Assembly (NCBI GenBank): GCA_034437755.1
Contig: DAOTTV010000186.1
Coordinates: 1 to 15,780 of the forward strand
Source: JAUZRW01 sp034437755
Lineage (GTDB): Bacteria; Chloroflexota; Anaerolineae; Aggregatilineales; Phototrophicaceae
Length of the DNA: 15,780 bases
Direction: 5' to 3'
Numbering within the stretch: the first letter of the stretch is position 1; each line of letters begins with the position of its first letter. The notes below the pieces were generated by a model that was not told where the DNA came from, did no database searches, and saw only the letters and a list, made by a program, of their open reading frames with translations. The translations under genes and the position numbers were made by a program. Below, piece after piece: positions 1 to 5,948 of this stretch.

Positions 1-2
1 CC

Positions 3-572
3 CAGCAAATCCTCGGCACGGAGAACTGGCTCAACCCGACGCGCATCACCTTCTTCGGCGTGAATTTTTACGTGCTGGATAACGGTAGCGATCAAATCTG
101 GCGCTATCAACCAGTAGGCGCGACTGACAATTACGGCAACCCGCCACAAGAATACTTCCTCGGCACCTTGCGCTATGATCTGGAAAATGCGGTCGATTTT
201 GCGATTGGCGCGATTGAACCGATCGCCGGCAAAGTCTTCATCCTGTATGCCGATGGCACGGTGACCGCGCACTTCGACGGCGACCCCGAACCCTTCGTCT
301 TTGGTAACTTCCGTCAGGGGCTAGAACTCGATCAGGTGGGTGCAGAGGCAATGTATCTGAGTAACAACCGCGTCGAGACGGTCTTTTTCTTCAGCAGTCG
401 CGCCTCGCGCACGCTGTACGAGACGACCGCCGCCGGCACCTTCATCGCCGCCTATCGCATCGCAGATGAAAGCCTGCTGGAACGCCTGAGCGATGTCACC
501 GCCGATACGGATACCGGCGTGATTTACGCGGCATCTGGTAACGCGATTCTGGCGATTCCTAAGGCTGAGTGA
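3..572 (+). CDS. C-terminal part of a beta-propeller-like protein (partial)
   Basis: The reading frame is open from the first bases of the window and ends at TGA 570-572, so only the last ~189 residues are present and the true start lies upstream. A GTG at position 60 is in frame but is probably internal, because coding continues before it with the same composition. The residues show repeating short beta-strand patterns of the type 'IWRYQP', 'GKVFILYADGTVTAHFDG' and 'GVIYAASGNAILAIPK', each pairing a hydrophobic strand with a Gly/Asp turn. This resembles blades of NHL/WD-type propellers, where such domains bind proteins or ligands, often outside the cell. No catalytic motif, cysteine or membrane segment is visible in this part. 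The specific family is not recognised and the function is unknown. Confidence 0.7.
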   Translation, partial: QQILGTENWLNPTRITFFGVNFYVLDNGSDQIWRYQPVGATDNYGNPPQEYFLGTLRYDLENAVDFAIGAIEPIAGKVFILYADGTVTAHFDGDPEPFVFGNFRQGLELDQVGAEAMYLSNNRVETVFFFSSRASRTLYETTAAGTFIAAYRIADESLLERLSDVTADTDTGVIYAASGNAILAIPKAE

Positions 573-630
573 TCGCCTGTGGTAATGACGTGGGGGGCGA
601 ATACTAGCAACAGTCGTTTTTATCCCCCAA

Positions 631-646
631 CGTTAAGCCTTTAACG
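631..646. repeat. Small inverted repeat downstream of the propeller gene
   Basis: CGTTAA, a 4-nt loop GCCT, then TTAACG form a perfect 6-bp stem about 60 bp after the stop at 572. A loose T-rich stretch follows. It could be a weak terminator or a protein-binding site; the stem is A/T-rich and no real U-tract follows, so a terminator call is not secure. The rest of 573-733 shows no gene. Confidence 0.3.
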
Positions 647-751
647 GTTATAGTTTGTTAACACTGTTGCCCAACTTGTAATAATCTGATGTAAATGGTG
701 TACCATTAGCCCATTATCTAGCTTACAAAGCACATGACAAAGGTAATGGTG

Positions 752-958
752 ATGGTCGTGAGTGCAAAAGTAGAACGTGAAACATGCGAGGGCGTTTGTC
801 CCTCCTGCGGCGCACAGACACAATTTACGTTTCTGGGCGTGCAAGAATGGCCCGAACGGGTCGCCGCCAAGCTGAAGATGCCCGCCCGCCAGAAAATGTG
901 GCTGTGCGATGCCTGCGACAGCACACTGCTCTCACAATCGCTCGATGGCTGTGACTGA
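752..958 (+). CDS. Small zinc-ribbon protein, ~68 aa, unknown function
   Basis: A short protein with two Cys pairs, CPSC near residues 16-19 and CDAC near residues 53-56, spaced about 33 residues apart, which is the layout of a zinc ribbon. The segment between them is amphipathic and charged (EWPERVAAKLKMPARQKMWL). In-frame ATGs occur at 734, 746 and 752. I prefer 752, because AAGG at 740-743 lies 8 nt upstream, whereas 734 has no ribosome-binding site; starting at 734 would give 74 aa. The gene stops at 956-958, only 2 bp from the stop of the convergent gene at 961. Zinc ribbons of this size usually bind nucleic acid or a partner protein; which applies here is not visible. Confidence 0.6.
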   Translation: MVVSAKVERETCEGVCPSCGAQTQFTFLGVQEWPERVAAKLKMPARQKMWLCDACDSTLLSQSLDGCD

Positions 959-960
959 TC

Positions 961-2148
961 TCACTGTCGCGCTGTCAGGCGCTGTAATACCGCTCCCTGT
1001 GGCAACTGTACCCCGATTTGCCCTGTATACAAACGGTCTGCGACATCCGTCTGCAAAATCACGGAGTCATTTAACAACACGCTGAGTATCCCGTTATCGA
1101 CAGCCCACGCGATGTGTGTCTCACTGCTGAGCAATTGGTCAATCTCTGCCTGATCGAGGCGTTCAAGCTGGGCAGTCGTCAGGCGATACGCGAGATCAGT
1201 TGTGTTGGTCACGCGGTAGAGCGTCACTGTCCGCGCGGATAGCCCTTCCGCCGTGATCTGGAGCGCATAGCCGCCCGTTGTATCGATGCCGAACAGCACG
1301 TAATACTCGCTATCAATGACGACTGCCGGCGCGATTGTCACGTCCATCTGCGTGATTGCGTCGCTCTCTAGCAAGAGCCACGCGCCAGCGCGGGTCGCAC
1401 GAATGCCGGTGGGGTCGGTGCTGGTCTGCCAGTCGGCATCAGCGTAAAAGCGCAATTGTGCGGCTGTCCCCTGCCAGCGACCAAAGCGGCGGTCGATTGA
1501 TGTCGTGACGGGCGAGGGCGTATCGCTGGGTGGCAACAGCACGCCCGTCGGGATGCGGGTGCGCGTCGGCGTGGTGGATTGTGTGCGTGTGACAATCGCT
1601 GTCGGGGTCACGGCGACGGATTGCGCGTCGATGCCCGCATCGCTGTTGCTGGCATCAATCGCGGCTTGTGTGTTCTGGTGATCGAGCGTGATGCGCGTCG
1701 CTTGTTGGTCGAAGGCGGCTTGGGTCGCCGTGAAATCGAGCGCAATCTGTGTGCGACGCTGGTTGCCCTGCGCGACGGTCGCAGTGCCGGTCGCGTTCTG
1801 CTGGCGTTGGGCTTGGGTCGCCGTCTGCCCGATCAAGAAGGCGGCGTTATCCAGCGCGGTGCGCGTCGATTGCTGGGCGATGCTGGCGCGGGTCGCGCGA
1901 TTGTCGAGCGTATCTTCGCGCTGGTCGAGTTCGATGTCCGTCGCCGCGAGGAAGGCTTCGCGCTCAGCGATGACCGTCTCGGTCGCGTCGATGTTGAAGA
2001 GCGTCGGCGCGGCGTAGATCGTCGCTAACAGCCCGATCAGCACGCCCAGACTGAGCATAATCACCGCGAGGAAGCATCCCCACCCGTTGACGATCACGCG
2101 CAGGGGCGATCGGTTCTTCGGTTTGTCGTCGTATGTCTCAGGTCGCAT
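961..2148 (-). CDS. Membrane-anchored coiled-coil protein with C-terminal beta-sandwich-like domain
   Basis: 395 residues in four parts. Residues 1-18 are charged and cytoplasmic. Residues 20-46 form one strong membrane segment (signal anchor). Residues 58-165 are a Gln/Ala/Thr-rich helix with repeats such as TATQAQ, TATVAQ and TATQAA, predicted as an extended coiled coil outside the membrane. Residues 180-218 are a Thr/Pro/Ser linker. Residues 219-395 look like an all-beta domain (RFGRWQG, YYVLFGIDT, HIAWAVDNGILSVLLND, GQIGVQL) similar in pattern to the concanavalin/LamG-like folds seen in extracellular carbohydrate-associated proteins. The ATG at 2146-2148 follows GAGGGAG at a good distance. 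A perfect -10 hexamer lies about 40 bp upstream. A structural or binding role at the cell surface is inferred; no enzyme motif is seen. Confidence 0.75.
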   Translation of the reverse strand: MRPETYDDKPKNRSPLRVIVNGWGCFLAVIMLSLGVLIGLLATIYAAPTLFNIDATETVIAEREAFLAATDIELDQREDTLDNRATRASIAQQSTRTALDNAAFLIGQTATQAQRQQNATGTATVAQGNQRRTQIALDFTATQAAFDQQATRITLDHQNTQAAIDASNSDAGIDAQSVAVTPTAIVTRTQSTTPTRTRIPTGVLLPPSDTPSPVTTSIDRRFGRWQGTAAQLRFYADADWQTSTDPTGIRATRAGAWLLLESDAITQMDVTIAPAVVIDSEYYVLFGIDTTGGYALQITAEGLSARTVTLYRVTNTTDLAYRLTTAQLERLDQAEIDQLLSSETHIAWAVDNGILSVLLNDSVILQTDVADRLYTGQIGVQLPQGAVLQRLTARQ

Positions 2149-2185
2149 CGGCTCTCCCTCATGTGCTGGAACGGTCGTTTACCCT

Positions 2186-2191
2186 ATTATA
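2186..2191 (-). promoter_or_regulatory. Candidate -10 box for the 961-2148 gene
   Basis: On the minus strand this reads TATAAT, a perfect -10 hexamer, ~37 bp before the start codon. The best -35-like match, TTGCCC (plus-strand 2206-2211), is only 14 bp away, shorter than the usual 16-18. The promoter region lies directly beside the left end of miniature transposon A, whose direct repeat starts at 2212. Confidence 0.4.
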
Positions 2192-2219
2192 TAACAAGCG
2201 CGTCAGGGCAATCATTTAA

Positions 2220-2449
2220 GGTTCTGGGTCTTTCGTATCTCGCGTGGTCAAGCTCCTTATGTAAACATTGTCCAAAGTGGGACGCTGTCCCACACCCTGC
2301 AAAAGGCGTACGCCTTTTGCAACCATTTGTTTTCAACGCAATTGCGTTGAAAAAGCAAGCTGTGAAAGTTTTGGTTGAGCTTTTTCAAAAGCTCATGGGT
2401 CTTAGGGCAAAGCCCCTGCCACAAAAACCACGCGACATCCCAAAGAGCC
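2220..2449 (-). mobile_element. Miniature inverted-repeat element A (multi-hairpin MITE)
   Basis: A 230-bp non-coding element flanked by the 8-bp direct repeat TCATTTAA (2212-2219 and 2450-2457). The right end (2427-2449) and left end (2226-2248) are imperfect 23-bp inverted repeats sharing the inner TCGCGTGGT and an outer GG.TCTTT; six extra bases (GGTTCT, 2220-2225) separate the left one from its direct repeat. Read on the minus strand the element holds ordered hairpins: GGGC/GCCC (2405-2415), GAGCTTTT/AAAAGCTC (2377-2394), a perfect 24-bp palindrome (2330-2353), a second one (2298-2321), and TGGGAC/GTCCCA (2278-2292). The same order recurs in elements B and C. There is no transposase, so movement would need one in trans. 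GG-starting ends with GGCTCTTT and an 8-bp duplication fit what I recall of ISL3-family elements. Confidence 0.85.
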
Positions 2450-3370
2450 TCATTTAATCAAGCCCATGCGCCGCAGGTCATAGAGCAGGACTTTTTCATA
2501 TGGCGTATCCGTGCGGACGTGCAGGTAGTGCGCGCCCTTGCGCCGTAACTCATCGCGGATGCCCGTCATCCAGTCGGTCACGCGCTGGCGATAACGGGCA
2601 CGCATCGCATCATCGACGCTCACTTCCTGCGCGGTACCCGTCTCGGAATCGACCAGTCGCAGGTCGCCCGTCAGCGTCGGTTCGATTTCATCGGGCGCGA
2701 GCAGATGAATGAAGCACAACTCATGCCCTTTGCCCAGGAGCGCGTTCAAGCCATCGCGGTAACCATCTGCCGAGAACATATCGCTGATGACGATCACCAG
2801 CCCTGCCCGCCGTTCGCGCAGGGCATAATCGCGCAGATGCTGGTTCAAGCCTGTGACACCGCCCGTGTTCAACGTCTTGATGTGGCGGAGTATGGGAATC
2901 ACCTGCGCCCTACCGCGTGACGGCCCGAAGCGTTGTAAGCCACGATCGTTCAAGCCCGTCAACATCAGGCGATCGCCAGCATTCAGCGCCATATACGCCA
3001 GCGATGCCAGCAGGCGTTGCCCATAGCGCAATTTGTTGTGCGCCTCGTCGCTGGTCTCGTCGCCGGCACCCGTCGGGAAGTCCATGCTAGCGCTGATGTC
3101 CAGCATAAGATGCACGGCGAGGTCTTCTTCGTCCTCCAGTAGCTTGACGTAGGGCTTCTCAAGGCGGGCGTAGACGTTCCAGTCCAGCTTACGCAGATCA
3201 TCGCCGGGCGTGTAATTGCGATAATCGGCAAATTCGATGCTTGTGCCGCGCTTGATACTACGGCGCTCGCCCTTCATGCTACCGGCGCGGATGTTGCGCG
3301 CGACTAGCATCAGCGGGTCTAAGCGGCGGCGCACCGTCTCCGGCAGAATCAGAGTCGGCTCGTCGGTCAT
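2450..3370 (-). CDS. DUF58 family protein with von Willebrand A domain
   Basis: 306 residues from ATG 3368-3370, preceded by AAGGAG 9 nt upstream, which decides the start over a longer frame beginning at 3463 that would overlap the upstream gene. The DUF58 signature is clear: FADYRNYTPGDDLRKLDW at about 47-64, a basic, Gly-rich region before it, and the metal-dependent adhesion (MIDAS) motif DISAS at 91-95, with a further acidic site in VISDMFS at about 195-200. DUF58 proteins usually sit beside a MoxR-type AAA+ ATPase and act in protein or metal-centre assembly or envelope maintenance; no MoxR gene is in this window. The stop codon lies inside the 8-bp duplication of element A, so the insertion kept the last codons intact. 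Probably co-transcribed with the gene at 3402-3905, 31 bp upstream. Confidence 0.9.
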   Translation of the reverse strand: MTDEPTLILPETVRRRLDPLMLVARNIRAGSMKGERRSIKRGTSIEFADYRNYTPGDDLRKLDWNVYARLEKPYVKLLEDEEDLAVHLMLDISASMDFPTGAGDETSDEAHNKLRYGQRLLASLAYMALNAGDRLMLTGLNDRGLQRFGPSRGRAQVIPILRHIKTLNTGGVTGLNQHLRDYALRERRAGLVIVISDMFSADGYRDGLNALLGKGHELCFIHLLAPDEIEPTLTGDLRLVDSETGTAQEVSVDDAMRARYRQRVTDWMTGIRDELRRKGAHYLHVRTDTPYEKVLLYDLRRMGLIK

Positions 3371-3401
3371 GGGGTCTCGCTCCTTGTGGCGGTCGTATCG
3401 G

Positions 3402-3905
3402 TCATTCGTCGAGGCGCACCCACTCAACATCGTCGAAGCTGATGGTGATGTTGCCATCGGCATCGACGCACTGTCGCGTCTCGTTCGGGAAGCTAATCAG
3501 GTCGAAGGGGGCGTTGCGCGTGGTGTCCGCGAGTGCTGTCCGCACCAGTTCTACATGCGGATTCAGTCGCGTTGCCCACTTGCCGATCACGAAATGTGTA
3601 TCAGGGAAGCGGCGCACCAGCGAGTTGATCTTATCGCGCCCGACGCGCCCCGCCTCGCCCCAGAAGCTGGGCATCTTACGCTGATAGATGCCGGCATCGG
3701 CATCGAAGGCGACGACATCCGGCTTGTATTTATCGCCGATGCGAATTTCGATCGACGCGGTGGGATACTGTGGCAGGTACAGCGCCCAGATAAAGGCCTT
3801 CATCAGCGGATGCACGAAACGCTCGCGTTGACCGTTGACGACGACAATATGCTGATCGTGCGCGTAGAGTTTCCAGCGTTTACGCGATAAAATAGGCGAT
3901 ACCAT
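3402..3905 (-). CDS. YaeQ-like protein, possible PD-(D/E)XK fold
   Basis: 167 residues, starting at ATG 3903-3905 behind a weak GAAAG ribosome-binding site. The middle of the protein (about 32-110) follows the pattern of YaeQ-type proteins: HPLMKAFIWALYL, then RIGDKYKPDVV with an acidic residue at 63, then FWGEAGRVGRDKI with E84 and K92, then a strand in FPDTHFVIGKW. YaeQ proteins have a restriction-endonuclease-like (PD-(D/E)XK) fold with no proven nuclease role. The canonical E-x-K is not present in that spacing, so an active nuclease is doubtful. It lies 31 bp before the DUF58 gene on the same strand. Identification rests on pattern memory only; a plain hypothetical protein is the alternative. 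Confidence 0.75.
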   Translation of the reverse strand: MVSPILSRKRWKLYAHDQHIVVVNGQRERFVHPLMKAFIWALYLPQYPTASIEIRIGDKYKPDVVAFDADAGIYQRKMPSFWGEAGRVGRDKINSLVRRFPDTHFVIGKWATRLNPHVELVRTALADTTRNAPFDLISFPNETRQCVDADGNITISFDDVEWVRLDE

Positions 3906-3935
3906 GATTGATCTTTCTAGCTATTCAGACACAAT

Positions 3936-3941
3936 TACTAT
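3936..3941 (+). promoter_or_regulatory. Candidate -10 box in the divergent region before holB
   Basis: TACTAT lies 33 bp before the holB start in the 69-bp gap between two divergent genes. The overlapping sequence ACTATAG also reads CTATAGT on the other strand, so it could serve either direction. No convincing -35 stands at 16-18 bp (TTGATC at 3908-3913 is 22 bp away). Weak call. Confidence 0.25.
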
Positions 3942-3974
3942 AGCACAGACGACCAAACACGCGGGACAATCTAC

Positions 3975-4991
3975 ATGAGACACTCACAACATCATTGGCC
4001 GATTTACGGGCACGATTGGGCGGTTGAATTTTTACGCAAGAGCATGACGCATGGGCGCAATCGCCACGCTTATTTGATAACGGGTATGCGCGACATCGGC
4101 AAGATGCAACTGGCGCACGCCTTCGCGATGGCGCTGAACTGCACGCACGATGACCCCGATCAACGTCCCTGTGGCGATTGTGCGTCGTGCCAGCGCATTG
4201 CTAGCCGTAATCATCCCGATATGCTCTACTCGCAACAGGATGAAAAGACCGGTGCGCTCAAGATTGATGCCATCCGCACCGTGACGCAGGCGCTGGCGCT
4301 CAAGCCTTTTTCCTCGCGCTATCGCGTTGCCATCTTCGAGAACTTCGATCAGGCGCGTCCTCAAGCGCAGGATGCACTCTTGAAAACGCTGGAAGAACCC
4401 TCGCCTTACGCGGTGCTGATTCTGCTCGCGCCTTCGACCGAGACCATCATGCCGACCATCACCAGCCGCTGTCAGCTGATCCCCCTGCGCCCCGTGTCAC
4501 AAGCCCTCGTCGCCGACGTGTTGCGATCTGAGGGCGCGGACGACGACTACGCGACGTGGCTCGCACGCCTCAGCAGTGGGCGTATTGGCTGGGCGTTGAA
4601 CGCGCTCTACAATGAGCAGATTCTCAACGAGCGCGATGATATGCTGGAGATGCTAGAGGATGTGCTGAGGGGCAGGCGCGTCGAGCGCTTCGCCATTGCT
4701 GAAGATTTGGACAAGCTCGCGCGTAAAGACAAAACTGCCGTGCGTGATCTGCTGGAAATGTGGCAGACGTACTGGCGCGATGTGCTATTGCTGACGACCG
4801 AGAGCCCGATTAAGCCCTGTCATAGTGATCGACTGGTGGCGATGCAACAACTGCTCCAGCGCGGTGTCGATACCGCCGCCGCACTGAAAGCCCTGCGTGC
4901 CACGCGCCACATGCTCCAAGAGACGCTGAAAACCAACGCCAGCGTTCGCATGGCGCTGGAGGTGCTATTTCTGGATTATCCCGGCTTATGA
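3975..4991 (+). CDS. holB: DNA polymerase III, delta-prime subunit
   Basis: 338 residues, the usual length for the delta-prime clamp-loader subunit, which opens the sliding clamp with delta and the tau/gamma ATPases. A degenerate P-loop GMRDIGKM lies at 37-44; Ser/Thr after the Lys is missing, as expected for a subunit that need not hydrolyse ATP. Zinc-binding cysteines follow at 56, 66, 69 and 72 (CGDCASC). A Walker-B-like strand VAIFENFDQA is near 118-127, LLKTLEEPS near 135-143, and the SRC motif (arginine finger) in TSRCQLIPL at about 163-171. A C-terminal helical collar domain (200-338) completes the fold. The start has only a weak GGGA upstream. It converges with the receiver gene at 5002, with 10 bp between stops. 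Confidence 0.93.
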   Translation: MRHSQHHWPIYGHDWAVEFLRKSMTHGRNRHAYLITGMRDIGKMQLAHAFAMALNCTHDDPDQRPCGDCASCQRIASRNHPDMLYSQQDEKTGALKIDAIRTVTQALALKPFSSRYRVAIFENFDQARPQAQDALLKTLEEPSPYAVLILLAPSTETIMPTITSRCQLIPLRPVSQALVADVLRSEGADDDYATWLARLSSGRIGWALNALYNEQILNERDDMLEMLEDVLRGRRVERFAIAEDLDKLARKDKTAVRDLLEMWQTYWRDVLLLTTESPIKPCHSDRLVAMQQLLQRGVDTAAALKALRATRHMLQETLKTNASVRMALEVLFLDYPGL

Positions 4992-5001
4992 AGGCTAGGC
5001 C

Positions 5002-5394
5002 TCAGTGCAAGGATGCGTTGAGGCTTCGCATCAGGCGATCAGCCATGTAGCGTAAGTCGTGCTGGTAAATCGGCTGAATCAAGACTTGATGCACCGGACG
5101 CACGAGGCCGTCGGTGGCGCCCTTATCGGGCGCGAGGACGGTTACTAGCGCGTGCTTGAGGGTGCGCCGATGTTGCACCCGCTCCAGCAGAGTGACACCC
5201 TCTTGATTGCCGAAGCTGAGATCGACCACGATCACATCGAACATCTTCTGCTCGACCAGCGCGCGGGCGTCTTGCGTATCACAGGTCAGTTGCACAGCGA
5301 AGCCATATTCGCGCATGGTGAGATCCAGACTATGGCGCAAGCCAGCATCATCCTCGATGATGAGCGCCAATGGATTATACATCTCAGTCGACAT
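5002..5394 (-). CDS. Stand-alone response-regulator receiver domain with Lys-to-Gln change
   Basis: 130 residues, one receiver domain and no output domain. The acidic pocket is present (E14-D15-D16 after LALII), the phosphoacceptor Asp is D58 in VIVVDLSF, and Thr85 takes the conserved Thr/Ser position. The invariant Lys of beta-strand 5, normally in an L-x-K-P motif, is Gln107 in VLIQPI. Loss of this Lys usually weakens phosphorylation-driven switching, so signalling may be altered or phosphate-independent. The start is fixed by GGGGAG 6-7 nt upstream of ATG 5392-5394. A single-domain receiver 550 bp from a hybrid CheA on the same strand could be its CheY-like target or phosphate sink, but partner choice is inference. 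Confidence 0.88.
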   Translation of the reverse strand: MSTEMYNPLALIIEDDAGLRHSLDLTMREYGFAVQLTCDTQDARALVEQKMFDVIVVDLSFGNQEGVTLLERVQHRRTLKHALVTVLAPDKGATDGLVRPVHQVLIQPIYQHDLRYMADRLMRSLNASLH

Positions 5395-5438
5395 AATAGA
5401 CTCCCCTATTTCAACAACAGTAGCTCTATTCCCTTATA

Positions 5439-5466
5439 ATATTACAATATCTTTCGGAGCTGTCTA
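5439..5466 (-). promoter_or_regulatory. Candidate promoter of the receiver gene
   Basis: Read on the minus strand: -35 TAGACA (plus 5461-5466), a 16-bp spacer, and -10 TAATAT (plus 5439-5444); a second -10 option TATTAT (5436-5441) would give a 19-bp spacer. The 5' leader would be about 35-40 nt, ending in the good ribosome-binding site. Confidence 0.45.
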
Positions 5467-5489
5467 TTAATTGTCTATACATGTAGACA
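5461..5489. promoter_or_regulatory. TGTCTA repeat cluster, possible operator
   Basis: TGTCTAT occurs at 5461-5467 and again at 5472-5478, exactly 11 bp (one helical turn) apart, followed by the inverted copy TAGACA at 5484-5489. The last two form an inverted repeat with a 6-bp spacer. The cluster overlaps the -35 of the receiver gene's candidate promoter and lies upstream of it, where an activator or repressor would bind. No regulator is identified. Confidence 0.35.
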
Positions 5490-5532
5490 AACTCAAACCG
5501 TCTGCTAACTCTCTGCTAGCGCCGACCAACAC

Positions 5533-5560
5533 TTGCATTTCGGCGCTTGATCTGTATAAT
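5533..5560 (+). promoter_or_regulatory. Promoter of tRNA-Lys
   Basis: -35 TTGCAT (5533-5538), a 16-bp spacer, and a perfect -10 TATAAT (5555-5560). Initiation would fall a few bases before the mature tRNA 5' end at 5574. Confidence 0.75.
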
Positions 5561-5573
5561 GACAGTCTAAAAT

Positions 5574-5646
5574 GGCTCCGTAGCTCAATCGGCAGAGCAG
5601 TTGACTCTTAATCAATTGGTTGGAGGTTCGAGTCCTCCCGGAGTCA
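5574..5646 (+). tRNA. tRNA-Lys, anticodon CTT
   Basis: All arms fold. The acceptor stem GGCTCCG (5574-5580) pairs with CGGAGTC (5639-5645), with one G-U pair; discriminator A is 5646. The D stem is GCTC/GAGC. The anticodon stem is GTTGA/TCAAT with loop CTCTTAA, anticodon CTT at 5607-5609, decoding the lysine codon AAG. The variable loop has 5 nt and the T stem GGAGG/CCTCC closes loop TTCGAGT. The 3' CCA is not encoded and must be added by nucleotidyltransferase. The gene is a single-tRNA unit with its own promoter and terminator. Confidence 0.96.
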
Positions 5647-5656
5647 TCACTGACTT

Positions 5657-5692
5657 AGCCCCGCACAGATGTTGTGTGGGGTTTTTGATTTT
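5657..5692 (+). terminator. Rho-independent terminator of tRNA-Lys
   Basis: An 8-bp stem CCCCGCAC (5659-5666) / GTGTGGGG (5674-5681), with one G-U pair and a 7-nt loop, is followed directly by TTTTT (5682-5686) and more T-rich sequence. Confidence 0.85.
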
Positions 5693-5704
5693 GGTAGTCT
5701 ATTT

Positions 5705-5882
5705 GGCTCTTTGGGATTTCGCGTGGTTTTTGTGGCAGGGGCATTGCCCCCGAACCCCCACAACGGACGATCGTCCTTTGAACCTGTCCCCGCCGAACGC
5801 TTTGCGGTCGGCAAAACTGGGGTGCAGGGGAGACATCCCCTGCTGGGGCGTGGGGTGAAACCTCACAAGAAGACTCTACCTG
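5705..5882 (+). mobile_element. Multi-hairpin MITE-like element C, right end decayed
   Basis: The left end (5705-5727) is a good copy of the 23-bp terminal sequence of elements A and B: GGCTCTTTGGG, then TTCGCGTGGT. Inside, four hairpins appear in the family order: GGGGC/GCCCC (5738-5750), GGAC/GTCC within the palindrome 5765-5776, GCCGAACGC/GCGGTCGGC (5792-5812, one mismatch), and GCAGGGGA/TCCCCTGC (5824-5843). The right terminal sequence is only weakly recognisable around 5860-5870 (ACCTCACAAGA), and no matching 8-bp direct repeat is found, so the right boundary is approximate. It begins just after the tRNA terminator. Confidence 0.65.
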
Positions 5883-5891
5883 AGTAGTTAC
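5878..5891. repeat. Solitary copy of the element D terminal sequence
   Basis: ACCTGAGTAGTTAC is the exact reverse complement of the 14 bp at the left end of element D (9981-9994). Only one end is present here, so it may be the remnant of a D-type element disrupted next to element C. Confidence 0.45.
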
Positions 5892-5948
5892 CTGAAAATT
5901 TAGCATCATGGCTATAACCCCATGATAGCGTGGACGGTATTTCAGTCC

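Noticed and set aside
1579..2028. 149-aa plus-strand frame opposite the coiled-coil gene
   Set aside because: It is Arg-rich and repetitive, the expected antisense of Ala/Thr/Gln repeats.
2220..2449. CRISPR array from the repeated palindromes
   Set aside because: The hairpins differ in sequence and there are no equal repeats with unique spacers.
2161..2457. Plus-strand 98-aa open frame
   Set aside because: It runs straight through element A and its palindromes and has no ribosome-binding site or protein-like composition; the frame is a by-product of the repeat.
3371..3463. 31-residue N-terminal extension of the DUF58 protein
   Set aside because: It overlaps the upstream gene in another frame and ignores the AAGGAG placed 9 nt before ATG 3368-3370.
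5601..5858. Plus-strand 85-aa open frame and its antisense partner at 5655-5909
   Set aside because: They overlap the tRNA, its terminator and element C, so they are not genes.
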